Source: Sternotherus odoratus (taxonomy: Eukaryota; Chordata; Testudines; Kinosternidae). From it: a stretch of DNA of 64,000 nucleotides. Positions 10,331 through 22,104 of the stretch are shown piece after piece. The stretch covers positions 6,768,651 to 6,832,650 of the forward strand of contig JAVMKO010000003.1 in NCBI GenBank assembly GCA_032164245.1, written 5' to 3'. The stretch's first letter is position 1. Every line of letters starts with the position of its first letter. The translations under genes and the position numbers were made by a program. The notes under the pieces were generated by a model. That model saw only the letters and a program-made list of their open reading frames with translations, did not search any database and was not told the origin of the DNA.

Positions 10331-11938
10331 AAATGTTCTATTACACTCTTAAAGTTATAGATATCTTCCCACAATTTGTGGGGAAAGTATTTCTTTACCA
10401 GGCCTAAATTGCATCTCCAGTAGGCTTGAATTCCCACTCCCTGCTTCGTTATTCATGTAACTGAAGTTGCGTAGCTCCCTGATTCAGTTACAGCAGAGCA
10501 GTGTGATATGCACAAAGTTTAACTGTTTCAATGAACTTCCCACTTCACGTTGAATTTATAAGATCGGCGAATGAGACAGCACCTACAGATGTCTTTCTTG
10601 ATGTTTGCCCATGAAAGCAGTTCAAAATTTCAAGCTTTAAAAAACTCAAATGCTATTCATACAGGAGGGGGAAAAAAACAAAAAATAAAATTCTCAAACA
10701 GCACTGAATAAAATTTGCCCAACTCTAAAAACCCTCGGTGGACTAAGAAATTCCCTTTCATGTTCTGATTTTGAAGTTTTTCTTCTTACTATTCTCATCA
10801 GAAAAAAATTAATCACTTTTACATATCTGGGGCTACATTGCATCTCTGTATATTCAATGATTGGTCTATGAAACACACTGGACAGTAGGCACTAAAAAAT
10901 TACAACATTTCTATTCTATTATTTCACTACAGATTTAATGCAACATGTGTGTGATCAGCATCCGGTAGGAAGTGATCCAGGTCAATCTGAATCTAAACAG
11001 GGATGGATATGGTGAGCACTGGGATAGGAAGCCTCCCAAGGAACAAGTCAGAATGTTGCAGAAAGTGGCACGGACTGACTCAGTTGATTATACTCCTCCT
11101 CCTGGTTAGCAATGAGCCAGTGGGCTCTGCATGTGGCTAGAGATGGAGTCTGATTTCCTAAAGATCCTATGAAACTGTCTATAAGAGAAGGCTCATTAAC
11201 CTGGTAATCTAACTCAATTCCAGTCTGAGCACTGAAAGTAATGGAGTCAAGGTCCATACAGTGAAGCAAACTCACCAAGGGCAATTTTGACCGAACCCTG
11301 AAATGAGGGGAGTTCTTTGTGGACATGGGTGTTATGTCTGTGCTTCTCTCTGTGTGTCAGAAAACAGTAGGCAGCATCCTGATGTGTTAACAGGAGATGG
11401 TAATGAAATAAGAAATACATTTTCCACAGGTCTTGAGTTCTAGGCATCCAAACAACCTATTAGGAAAAGAAAACCCCAAGGATTTGGGTTTCTTTGCTTT
11501 TAATTTAACACTTTTAAGACATTAAAGATCAGACAAAGGTTTGTGCAACAGCTAGTTACATTAATCATCCAGTTCTCAAATGATCCATTCACTGCAAAGA
11601 ACCACTTCTCTAATTCACTGATTGATTAATGGATTACGGGGAGTACAGACAGTCAGCTTCCATCAAAACAGCAATACTACAAAATGATGAGCAATAGACT
11701 CCAGTAGGAGAAGATAACAAGTAGGCTCATTTAGATATCATTCCAGCTTGACCCAAAGTGATCTGATCTTATCAGACGACAGAACTCTTGAAGAAACCAC
11801 AACATTTGATCATAAGCTGACAATGATGGTCTTTGCCAATTGAGGCACATCAGCACTGTTAAAATGGTCTATAAACAGTTGTACGGATACGTAACAAAGG
11901 GAAATAACATCTACTCTACAAAGCTGGGTAAATACCTA
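10331..11938. other. Unassigned intron, nothing recognised
   Basis: AT-rich, no coding signature and no familiar repeat in about 1.6 kb. Confidence 0.4.
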
Positions 11939-12117
11939 AGGGCTGGGGTAGACCTAAGATATGCAACTTCAGCTACGCGAAGAGTGAAGTACCTTAGGTC
12001 GACTTACCTGGACGTCCCCATGACCACTTACTCCTCCTGCCAAGGTGGAGTACAGGTGTCAATCCCTGATACATCGACTGCTACCTGCCAATCCGGCGGG
12101 TAGTGTAGCCGTACCCT
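11939..12117. mobile_element. hAT-like MITE (AGGGCTGGGGTAGACC ends)
   Basis: The left end AGGGCTGGGGTAGACC and right end GTGTAGCCGTACCCT are imperfect inverted repeats. The interior CAACTTCAGCTACGCGAAG and GGTCGACTTACCTGGACG link it to the elements at 15043 and 47804. Confidence 0.75.
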
Positions 12118-14204
12118 CAGATTTACAGCAGCTTTCTACAGTTCTACTTGTCCACATGTTCAGGAAGAGCTTTTTAGTTTGTTTTTGTTTTTTAATGGGT
12201 GAATAAGGGAATTTATTATGAAAAAGCTTAAACATCATGCAAAGGGGGAATGAGGAGATTTTATATCTGGTAAATTTTTAGGATCATGTCTTTTCCATTT
12301 GATGAATATAATATTCTTCCAGTTTCTCATGGAGTTCATGGAGAAACAGTCAATGATGCAACACCACTTTGGGAACTTGACTGGTTTTCTTTTTTGGTTT
12401 CCCTTTCCTCTCATTTCAATTGAAGTCCCTATTTTATCTTCAGATCTTTCATCAGTTAGCAGTATGTAAAGTTACAATGGTGGCATTTTTCCTTTCTGAA
12501 ATGAGCTTCTTACTTTAGAGCCTCTTTTAGAGAAGTTACATGCTTTCTCTTCACCCATGGATTGTAATATTACTTCCCATTCCTCTGGGCTCATTAGATT
12601 TAATTCCCAAGAATTTGCTTTCTCGAAAGCTCTTTGTATTGATGAGTTCTGTGAATCCAGAACTTTGCTGGATCTACTAAGTTGCATTACTTATCAACCT
12701 TCCCTCCTATCCTCTTCTTTTCAATTAATTCTTCCACGTTAGTAAGAAGTAGGATCCTAAATAATATCTCTTCCAGTTAGATTTTCTACTTTCTGGATCA
12801 TAAAGTTAACTTTGGTATCACTTGGAATGATCCACCATCACTGGTGAAAGCTATATGGAGAGTTAAAGCCCGAGACCAGGTTACATTGGGTTCCCCAACA
12901 GCTGGGACCTCTACCCTAATGATAACCGAAACATGGAATGAACAATCACCAAGAAAAGAAACACATCTTAACTCAAACTTTAATTTCTGAAACTAGTATT
13001 TGTAGTAGTGCCTCTGAATAATTTGTATACAGGTTGCTCCCTGCTGGTTTTGGTCTTAACAGCATCCTATCCAACCGGAGTCCTGAGAATCTCCATCTCT
13101 TCATTCTGGAAAACTTCCTCCACTAAAACTACCCATCTACTTCTCTTCAGGATACTGGTAAATATAGGAAATAACCTCTGGCCAGTAAAGAGACTCCTTC
13201 AATTCTGATACAGATGTGCTAGCAAATGGATCACCTTGGTAGCAGTGTTCAGCACCACCTTACCAGAATTTACCGGACAGTGGAATTACAAACGTTTGAC
13301 AGAGATATTCCCAAGATATTTACTACTTATAATGTATGAGAGAGAAAGTTGGGTATATAGTGAAAAACACCTTCCCCTTCATTTTTTACCCAGAAAGTCA
13401 CTCTCAGAACTGACTAAGGGTTTTGAATGGGAGCAATAGAACGTATCTAATTTTCGGAAGCATGGGCTAAAAAGGTGAGCAGAGCACAAGCGTGACACTT
13501 TGAGGGGGAATACATCTGTGTCAAATTATGATTTTCACTGTGTCTTGTGAATATCATGTCTGATTGCAACCTTCCTTGTGGACTGGAGCATGAGTGTGCA
13601 ACAGATTGACCCAATTAGCATACACACTGTCTGAGAAGACGGTGCCATTGCGGGCTCTCAGCACCGAATGACTTTTCCCGATTGGAACAGTTTTCCACCA
13701 GCAAGGCCACTGACTTTCAATGCGTCTCTACCCAGGTGACAAGGGGAGCAATTTTGCGCAAATGGAAGCCACTAAAGGTGCTGTGAAAAGGTTTCCCCAT
13801 GAGAGTGCTGAAGTTAATGAGTCTGCACCAACTCATGCCAGATACAACGAGCCTCCCATGAACCCTCTGCTGGCAAGGGAGCAGCAGAATGCATCTCACT
13901 CTACTCCTTCTGGCCCCCACCACTCTCTCCCCCCACCCTGAGCTGCACCACATCCTTTCTGCACTGGGAAGGGGGCCCAGCCCAGGATTCCCCAACATTA
14001 GGGGAATCCTCCATTGCCCCTTTAGAACAATTTCAAGGTGGCTTTGTGCTGCTCCAGCAAAGCAGAGTGACCTTTGCAGGACCCAGTGTTTGCTCTGGGC
14101 CATACAATGTATATATCCTTTAAGGCGTATCAGAACCAGTTCCCAGGAAGCTCATGCTGCTCCTAGCCTGGTCTGACCTGTGGCTTGGCATTTCAGGACA
14201 GAGT
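12118..14204. other. Unassigned intron, nothing recognised
   Basis: About 2.1 kb without a recognised gene or repeat family. 13700-14100 is somewhat GC-richer but has no convincing coding pattern. Confidence 0.35.
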
Positions 14205-14872
14205 TCTGACTAAAATTAGTAGGAGACAGGTTTAAAGCAAACATAAGGAAGTAGTTCTTTACACAACATTCAGTAAACCTGTGGAACTCACTGCCAGGGG
14301 ATGTTGTGAAGGCCACAAGTATGACTGGGTTTCAAAAAGAATTAGACAACTTCCTGGAGGATAGGTCCATCAGTGGCTATTCGCCAAGATGGTCAGAGAC
14401 ACAAACATAATCTGTGTATCCTTAAACCTCTGACTGCCAGAAGCTGGGACTGGACAACAGGTGTTGGATCACTTGATAATTTCCTTCTTCTGTTAATTCC
14501 TTCTGAAACATCTGACACTGGCCACTGTCAAAGACAGGATACTAGGCTAACAATCATTGATCTAATAATAAGATGAGGAAGACTTTGTAGCACCTTAGAG
14601 ACTAACCAGTTTATTTCAGCATAAGCTTTCGTGGATTATAGCTCATTTCATCGGACGCATAGAATGGAACAGAAGTAAGGTGCAGTTATACACACACAAA
14701 GCAAAAAAAAGTTGTACATTACCATACCAATTCTAAGAGGCTGTTTAATTTGGATGGGCCATTATCAGCAGGAGAAAAATATACCTTTTGAAATGGATGT
14801 CTGCGTCTGGCAGGAGATAACTATTGAAGGTAAATCATTGGTCTGACTCAGTTTGGCTATTCTTATGTTTAA
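14205..14872 (+). mobile_element. CR1 LINE 3' end interrupted by a short repeat
   Basis: 14205-14563 carries the CR1 tail (GTGGAACTCACTGCC, GACAACTTCCTGGAGGATAG, CACTGGCCACTGTCAAAGAC). It continues at 14833-14872 with GGTCTGACTCAGTTTGGC and TATTCTTATGTT. Between them lies a younger insertion. AATCATTG(A/G)TCT on both sides (14552-14563 and 14833-14844) is its 12-bp target duplication. Confidence 0.85.
14564..14832 (+). mobile_element. Family-1 short repeat nested in CR1
   Basis: It contains GCACCTTAGAGACTAACCAG, TTTATTTCAGCATAAGCTTT and CGTGGATTATAGCTCATTTC, then a tail ending GGGCCATTATCAGCAGGAG, shared with the copy at 20124. It lacks the GTAGCCGTGTTAGTC head. A 12-bp target duplication in CR1 (one mismatch) bounds it. 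Confidence 0.85.
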
Positions 14873-15042
14873 AGACATGGTATTGCGAGCAGCGGCTGGA
14901 GCCTTGATAGCTTGCAGCACATGGGGAAACCAAGTACAAAGTGGGGTTTAAAAGAGGTTCTTCTTTAAGGGAAGCCATTCCACTGCCAGAAGCAAGACAG
15001 CCAGGCCACGAAGGTTAGAAGGGCTGCCTAGCTCACAGACTT

Positions 15043-15280
15043 GGGGTTTGTCCTCACTGGGGGGGGAATCGACGGCAGATACGCGACTTCAGCTACGTGA
15101 GTCACGTAGCTGAAGTCTGCATATCTGCCGCCGACTTACCGCTCGTCCCCATGGCGGCGGCAGGCGGCGGCGCGCTCCCCCGTCGACTCCAGCTTGCGCC
15201 TCCCGGCAAGCTGGAGTTCCGGAGTCAACAGGGGAGCCGCGGGCGATCGATCCCGGAGCAGCCTTGTGAAGACAAGCCCT
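15043..15280. mobile_element. hAT-like MITE with internal palindrome
   Basis: The ends are GGGGTTTGTCCTCACT and GAAGACAAGCCCT. Near the left end ACTTCAGCTACGTGA meets its complement TCACGTAGCTGAAGT, a nearly continuous palindrome (15089-15118). A second inverted pair flanks GTCGACTCCAGCTTGCGCC. It is unusually CpG-rich for the region, suggesting a younger copy. It is related to 47804-48090. Confidence 0.8.
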
Positions 15281-15559
15281 TGGACCAACCCAGGCCTTAT
15301 TGAGGTGGTGGGATCAGACTGGGGGATCGCATTCAGGAGTTTATTGTTTTCTAAAGAGCTGCAATATTCTAATGCTGGTAAGAGAAAAGTCTCTTTGCTT
15401 AAGAATTTCCTTTGCTAAGCCACTTTTTTTTGTTTTACTGCCACGTTACACCTGAAGTGTGCAACTAGCAAACCAGAGCTCCCACCGCTAGTGGGCCTCT
15501 GGAGGGGAACGTGTTTGCCGCACTAGTTCTGGGAGGTCACACTTCAAAGTCCCACTGCC

Positions 15560-15705
15560 TAGGGTGACCAAATGTCCCAATTTTATAGGGACAGTCCTGA
15601 TTTTTGGGTCTTTTTCTTATATAGCTCCTATTATCCTCCACCCTCATCCCAATTTTTCACACCCACCCCATACAGATTGTTCACACTTGCTGTCTAGTCA
15701 CCCTA
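15560..15705. mobile_element. hAT MITE (TAGGGTGACCA family), copy 1, exact target duplication
   Basis: The ends are TAGGGTGACCA and TAGTCACCCTA. The exact 8-bp repeat CCACTGCC flanks it (15552-15559 and 15706-15713). The interior (TTTTATAGGGACAGTCC, TTTTTCTTATATAG) is shared with the copy at 54434. Confidence 0.95.
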
Positions 15706-15809
15706 CCACTGCCCAAGAATGGTGTCAGATGTGAGGTCTGCCCTAAGAGTGTGCTTGAGAGACAGAGGTGCTAGGAGCAGTGATCTGTCACTACCCAACA
15801 GCTTCGAAG

Positions 15810-15939
15810 CACGTTGGATCCAATCACAACAGAGACAAAGTGGCTGAGGCAATCTCTTTTATTGGAGCAACTTCTGTCGGTGTCAGAAACAAGCTTTCAA
15901 GCTACACAGAGCTCTTCTTCAGGTCTGGGAAAGGAGTTA
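15810..15939 (+). mobile_element. Family-2 repeat, left half (interrupted)
   Basis: CTCTTTTATTGGAGCAACTT, GTTTCTGACACCGACAG in complement, and CTACACAGAGCTCTTCTTCA with GGTCTGGGAAAGG are the family-2 repeat found again at 31100, 43835 and 45560. It resumes at 16733 with GAGTGT and AGAGCTAAATACAAGATTG after a MITE insertion. Confidence 0.75.
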
Positions 15940-16732
15940 AGGCCTGGCCTACCCCAGGGGTTCTCAACCTTTTTCTTTCTGAGTCAGCCCCCCCAAAAAG
16001 AACATGCTATAAAAATCCCACAGCCGGTCTGTGCCACAACAACTGTTTTTCGGCATATAAGAGCCAGGACCAGGATTAGGGGGTAGCAAGCCGGGCAATT
16101 GCCCGGGGCTCCACGTCACAGGGGGCCCTGTGAAGTTAAGTTGCTCAGGCTTCAGCTTCAGCCCTGGGTGGCAAGGGTGTAGCCCTGGGCTTCAGCCCAA
16201 GGTGGTGGGGCTTTGGCTTTCTGAACTTATGCTGGACCCCAGCAAGCCTAATGAGGGCCCTGATTGGGAGACCAATCTGGACCCCAGCAAGCCTAATGAG
16301 GGCCCTGATTGGGAGACCCCTGGTTGAGAACAACTGGTCTACAATACAGGGTTAGGTCAATGGAAGCTGCCTTGTGTCAACTTTGCCGCAGAAGGGTCTT
16401 CACTTCAATTTAGCTCCTGCTGATGGAAGTGCCTCTCTATGCCGATTTAGTAACACCACCTCCCCACGTGGCACAGAGTCACAGTTGATGTAGTTAGGTC
16501 GACGCAGCATAAGTTCAGACATTGTGTTGCTTATGTTGACTGTTACTGACCTTCAGAAGCCATCCCACAATGCCCCACATTGATACTACAATCGATACAA
16601 GAACTCCTGATGAGGATATACTCAACTAGCACAAGGAACCAAGTGTGCACACACATAAGTGAGGTGGTAACTGCAGTGGCTGTATGACGACGTAAATCAG
16701 GTTGACATAATTTTGGGGTGCAGACATAGCCT
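15940..16732. mobile_element. MITE inserted in family-2 repeat and itself split by a hAT element
   Basis: The left end AGGCCTGGCCTAC (15940) and right end GCAGACATAGCCT (16732) resemble the AGGC-TGGTCTACA type of MITE end. The left terminal repeat is broken after 13 bases by the hAT at 15955-16336 and resumes TCTACAATACAGGGTTAGG. Confidence 0.65.
15955..16336. mobile_element. hAT element (CAGGGGTTCTCAACC family), copy 1
   Basis: The ends are CAGGGGTTCTCAACC and GGTTGAGAACAACTG. The flanks GCCTACCC and GTCTACAA agree at 5 of 8 bases, a decayed target duplication. The interior has a near-perfect tandem duplication of about 46 bp (CTGGACCCCAGCAAGCCTAA at about 16230 and 16276). A relative lies at 28313-28682. 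Confidence 0.85.
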
Positions 16733-16935
16733 ATGAGTGTAAGAGCTAAATACAAGATTGAACAGATAATTTAACTTAAGTAGTTAGCACAGGACCACTC
16801 AAGATAAATTCCCCTTTAATATATATGTAGTAAAAGGACAAAAAAGGGACCTAGGAGGTTACAGATTGTGGTAACAAGCCATAAATCCAGTGTCTTTATT
16901 AAAACCATGATTTCTAGGGTCAAGCAAAATTATGA
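16733..16935 (+). mobile_element. Family-2 repeat, right half
   Basis: GAGCTAAATACAAGATTG, TTAAGTAGTTAGCACAGG, GGACAAAAAAGGGACC and AGTGTCTTTATTAAAACCAT continue the family-2 sequence, matching the complement of 45775-45960. Confidence 0.75.
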
Positions 16936-17959
16936 ACCACAACAGGCTAGCGTCCATCCAGCAAGCAGGACAGACCTCTGGATGGACTCTAGTCTGTTAT
17001 CTATTATTATTTGGTATAAGTGAAAGTTCTGTCCTAAGTAAAATAATGGGGCAACTTTGCCATTTGCCTGTTTTTTCATATTTAGGCCTTGTGAATACTA
17101 CAGACGCAAGCAGAGAAAAATAGGAGAAATTCGGTCTGAAAGAAAATAATGAATATGACAATTCACTGCACTAGACATCTGAAAACTCCATATTTGGGGA
17201 CAGATGAGAGTTCATACAATAAACACTGACCTACTCCAAGAGCACTTCTGAAGAAAGCTAAAAATAACTCCCATCCCAAGACAAGAATATGCAAAGACTT
17301 CCACAGAAGATGATGATGAAAGAGAACAAACCAAAAAATTGGTGATGCTAAAAGAGAAAACTTAATCTTTGGATTCTTGTGGAGTGCTGCAGCACAGTAC
17401 CTGTGTGAAAACAAGAATATAAACTTATAGTTACAGTTAATACAAATTTGGGATCTTATCAAAATGTTGCATCTTTAAAATAAAAGTGATTGGGAGAAAA
17501 ATACATTTCTTTAAAGGTGACTGCTGTTTAAATCTAATTGATATAATCCATAGTTTTACGGCAATAAAATTGCTCCTCAGAATGCAGATTTCTATTTTAA
17601 GTGACTAACAGATGTTTTCACTAAGGACTTAGAACAGAAAGAATATAAATACAATGGCAATGGCAGACTAATGAAGTTTGGTCTTCAATTAATTCATATG
17701 ACCAATTAATACTATCTCCAAAGGAGAGTATTACCAAGACAAAAAATCTTTTTGTTGATCATGAGGGTCAGTTCCAGGCAAAACACCTAACTCAGACACA
17801 TGCATTTTAACTCTTTATTAAGTAGTAGTAAATACCTCTATTCCAGGGTTACATTTCTTCTATAAACAACACACTAAGAAAGTATACAGGAACTTAGCAC
17901 TGCGATCTGAATAAGAATGATCATCACTAGTCACTGTCTTGCTCCTAATGGGGTTAGTT
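16936..17959. other. Unassigned AT-rich intron
   Basis: Nothing recognised in about 1 kb. Confidence 0.4.
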
Positions 17960-18628
17960 AGGCCTTGGTTACACTGGCACTTTATAGCGCTATAAAGCCT
18001 CCAGTAGCGCTATAACTCTCTACCCGTCCACACTGGCAAGGCATGTATTGCGCTATAAACCCACAGTTATACCACTCCTGGTAATCCTCCCTTCCTTGAG
18101 GAATAACAGCTATTGCGTATTCCCTGTAGCGTTTAATGGCAAGTGTAAACAATCATTGCGCTATAAGTGATCTCTGGCACGCCTCCGAGCCATTTAAGGC
18201 AACTGGCATCTCTTCGCTTTGTTTTGAACACGGCAGGAGGAATGCGGAAGTACCTTTTCAGAGTTTCTCTCTTAACTCAGCAGATAAGCACTGCAAATGT
18301 TTACAAAGGGAGCTGTGTGACGGAGAAACTATTAAAGCAGGCTCTAATTTCAAAGGAAACCACTGACAAGACTTTCAGCCCGTAGAAAATACCCTCGCTC
18401 TCTCCCTCTGCATACACATTACACGTTTCCCCTCACCCCCCTCGTTTGAAAAGCACGTTGCACCCAGCTGAATGCTGGGATAGCTGCCCATAATGCACCA
18501 CTCCCTGTGGCGCTGCAAGTGCCACAAATGTGGCCACACCAGGACATGCTATAGCTCTATACCTATTGCTGTATATGGGTACAGCTATAACCAAAAGCGC
18601 TATAATCCTGTAAGTGTAACCATGGCCT
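17960..18628. mobile_element. Large hAT-like MITE (AGCGCTATA-rich)
   Basis: The ends are AGGCCTTGGTTACACTGGCA and GTGTAACCATGGCCT. GCGCTATAA motifs are repeated near both ends. The middle (GTTTTGAACACGGCAGGAGG, AAAGCACGTTGCACCC, GCTGGGATAGCTGCCCATAA) is shared in outline with 31207-31919. Confidence 0.8.
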
Positions 18629-18873
18629 CAGTCTGTTCAGTTTCCTATTAAGATGTGTCATTTTTATTTAAGACTCAGTGAAAGCATAACTGGCTAGTGA
18701 ATTTTCAGTGTCTCTCTCCAACCAAAATAAAATAGTCCAGCAAGGAAAAAATACTGCTTTCCAGTACACACACACAATTGTACTTGGACTTGCATCCACA
18801 TTCCATTGGCAATTATGAATTTTTAGCAAACAGGAGGAAGTCTAAAACAGCAGATTCTGCAGAACTTAACCTA

Positions 18874-19000
18874 CAGTCGGACCCTGCAATACCGCAATGA
18901 TCGAGAGCCAAAAATACCCGATTGCGCCGCCGCCATCAGGAGCCCCGCGCTATAAGAGGATTTGCGCTATAGCGGGGTGTGGTATTGCGGGGTTCCACTG
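18874..19000. mobile_element. Tigger/pogo-like MITE with TA target
   Basis: TA-CAGTCGGACCCTGCAATACC on the left and GGTATTGCGGGGTTCCACTG-TA on the right give CAG...CTG ends flanked by TA, as in the pogo/Tigger branch of Tc1/mariner. The element is 127 bp and non-coding. Confidence 0.85.
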
Positions 19001-19190
19001 TATCATTTACATTCGTTACGCTTTCTTTTCAGTCCTGAGAAAAGTATGTGAACCAGATGAAGTGCAGACTCCCTGAATTGGCAGACAGCTCAGTGTCTCT
19101 GTTGCAGCCTATAAAACTTTCCCAAGCAGAAGCCAACTGAAATTGATAAGACAGATCAGTTTCACAAATGAAATCTAGACCCCCTTAGGC

Positions 19191-19898
19191 CAGCGGGGGG
19201 GGGCAAACGATGGCCCACGGGGCTGGATCCAGCCCATCAGCCATGATAAGCTGACCATCAAGCTCCTGCTGGGAAGCAGGGTCAGGAACTGCTCCACGCC
19301 GCTCCTGGAAGCAGCAGCATGGCCCCACTCCAGCTCCTTTGTGAAGGGGCAGCCAGGGGACTCCGCTCTGCACGCTGCCCCTACCTCAAGCGTCACCCCT
19401 GCAGCTCTCATTGGCTGGGAACTGCGGACAATGGGAGCTGCAGAGGTGGTACCTGCAGATGGGGAAGAGCACAGAGCCGCCTGGCTACGACTCCACATAG
19501 GAGCTGGAGTGGGGACATGGCTTCCGGGAGCCGCTTGAGGTAAGTGCCACCCAGAGCCTGCACCCCTTAGCCTTTCCCTGTGCCCCAAACCCTTCCCCAG
19601 CCCTGATCTGCCTTCTGCCCTCTGAACCCCTCAATCCCAGCCTGGAGCACCCTCCTGCACCCCAAGCCCCTCATTCCCAGCCCCACTGCAAAGCCGGCAT
19701 CCCCAGCCAGAGCCTACCCCCTCTGCAACCTACTCCCCCGCCCCAGCACAAAGCCCCCTCCCAACACCCTGATCTCATATCAGGCCCCACCCCAGAGCCC
19801 TCACCCCCTCACACTCCAATTATGTGAGCATTCATGGCCCACCATACAATTTCTATTCCCAGATGTGGCCCTCAGCCCAAAAAGTTTGCCCACCCCTG
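19191..19898. mobile_element. Non-autonomous hAT element with 8-bp target duplication
   Basis: The right end is AAAGTTTGCCCACCCCTG and the left end CAGCGGGG...GGCAAACGATGGCCC. The flanks CCTTAGGC (19183-19190) and CTTTAGGC (19899-19906) agree at 7 of 8 bases. The interior has GC-rich CCCAGCC-type filler and ATTGGCTGGGAACTGCGG. Confidence 0.9.
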
Positions 19899-20123
19899 CT
19901 TTAGGCGAACAGTGAAACTAAACAGAGTCTAGTCAGTTTTATTCTTCTGGTGCTTGGGAGAGTTATTAACAGCAGCAGGGCAATCCCAAAGGATACCCAT
20001 CAGCCAAAGACTGGAACTTCTAAGCAGAGTCCACATACAGAGTCTTCTAAGCAGAGTCTCAACAACAGCTGGCGAAAGGGGGGGGGGGTGAAGAGAGGGC
20101 TAGACTCCCTCTTAAGAGTGGTT

Positions 20124-20376
20124 TAAGATTAGCAGCCGTGTTAGTCTGTATCTGGAAATAAGATGAGGAACACTTTGTGGCACCTTAGAGACTAACCTGT
20201 TTATTTCAGCATAAGCTTTTGTGGGCTATAGCCCACTTCACTGGATGCACAGAATAGAACAGAAGAAAGATGTATTTATATACACAGAAAGCAAAAAAAC
20301 AGATTGTACATTACCATACCAATTCTAAGAGGCTGTTTAATTTGGATGGGCCATTATCAGCAGGAGGAAAAAACCT
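20124..20376 (+). mobile_element. Family-1 short repeat, non-inverted copy with head
   Basis: The head TTAGCAGCCGTGTTAGTCTG is followed by GGCACCTTAGAGACTAACC, TTTATTTCAGCATAAGC, GGGCTATAGCCCACTTCA and a tail ending ATGGGCCATTATCAGCAGG. It serves as the reference layout for the rearranged copies at 23933, 27131 and 57846. Confidence 0.9.
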
Positions 20377-20454
20377 GATGTCCCTCTCATGTCCTTCCAC
20401 TTTAATATCAGCTGTTAACAATTAGGTGTCTGGTAAACTTTTCTACTCCTGGAC

Positions 20455-20535
20455 TTACAAGTCAGTGGAAAAGTCAGAAATGGAACCTAGAAGTCCTGAC
20501 TCCCAGCTCTAACCACGTGACTAGAGCATTAACAT
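20455..20535 (-). mobile_element. MIR-like SINE fragment
   Basis: AAGTCAGTGGAAAAGTCAGA, then GAACCTAGAAGTCCTGACTC and CCAGCTCTAACCACGTGAC resemble the antisense MIR core. It is diverged. Confidence 0.5.
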
Positions 20536-22104
20536 GGTCATATTAATTCACCCATCCCATTCAAGAATTTAACATTTTTTCCAGAAACCGAAGCATATTA
20601 CTGTGAAATATAAGTGCGTTAAAATCTGCATGTTCGAAATTAAAATTCAATCATTAATTTCAGGTGAAGCGTGAACACAGCAGGAAAACCACCAAGAGCC
20701 ACCAAGGAAGCCCCAAATTTGCAACAAGCCATAGCCATAAGATTCATTTTTGTAAATGGAATTCTTAAACCCCAGAGCAGTAAAAATAAAGACAAAAACA
20801 TTCTGTGCATAAATCATCATAATCAATTTAGGTGGTGTTTTGAAACATAATAACTGAGGGACTAGTTGAATAAGTAGCAGGTTATTGGAACTAAAGTTTA
20901 ATCCAATTTTTGGTACTGTTAAAGCTCCAGCAGACCTTCCTGCAAAGTTCAAGATATGAACTATTATCAGCAAGGACTGAGTGATAAAATAATTCCCCCA
21001 AGGGTTCATTTGTAAGCATAGTCCCATTGAAGTCAGAGGTCTGATAGAGCCCAGTGTTTACACTTAACACCACAATTTTCACACTGAATGACTATCACGT
21101 ATCAATCACAATTTTAGCAAAACTACAATGACATCTTAATGGTTTGTTATATGCACCAGTTAGTTTGATAATTAAATTGCAAACCTATGATTACTTTTAA
21201 TCTGAAACAGCTGATCGTTTTAAACTCCTAACATACAAAATGTAATATTACCTGGATGTGTTGTTATTAACTGGAGCCTTTTGGATGGAATCAATAACTG
21301 TTAAAGAAGGATCACATCAGTTACTATCAGGTATCACTTGTTTTCTTAATATTTCAAACACTAACTTCTTCCCATATACTGTTCAAGTAGTAAAATGAAG
21401 TGGTCTCATACTGACACTGATAAAATAAGAGATTAAATACAGAACAAATTTACCTAATCTCCCTGAAGTCCCACTGAGCGTCCTGAATTTTTTATTTTGG
21501 TTTCCATGGTATAGTTTTTACTTTAATGTTTTATTATTCAAGACCTAAACAGCAGGATTTAAAAGTAAAAAGACTATGGGTTCAAAGACCTAATCTAATG
21601 AGACTGGGAACAAATCAAGAGGATCATCTTTTGGCAATTGTGGTCTCCTACTGGAAGTATAGCACATCAGTGATTTATTATGTGCAGTATAATCACTTGT
21701 CACAGCATCTGAGCACCAACAAACACTCTACCTCCCAGACCAAAAAAAGGATCCAATTCTCCTCAAATTTCAGGGAGGTTCAAATCTGGATCCAAACTTC
21801 GTGGCTCAAGTCCATCTCTAATGAACGGGTAGCTAAAAAAAAAATAATTCACACATAGAGGAGGTTAAAAAAAAATAAGCGCTGCCATCTGAAATTTTGT
21901 CAAAACAGTGAAGTTATGAAACACGTTTATTTCCTAATAGCACTTGTCAGTTTCTCTCTCCACCAAAGTCTAGGTGCTCCTGTGTTCCATCCTCTTTCTA
22001 CTGCTATCCTTTCCCTTCCCTCAGTTGTCTTCGGTAGAGGAGGAAAAATCTAGTGTTATGACATCTAGGTATAGATGGTATAGGTATCATAATACAAAAA
22101 CATT
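20536..22104. other. Unassigned AT-rich intron
   Basis: Nothing recognised in about 1.6 kb. Open frames here are short and unconvincing. Confidence 0.4.
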
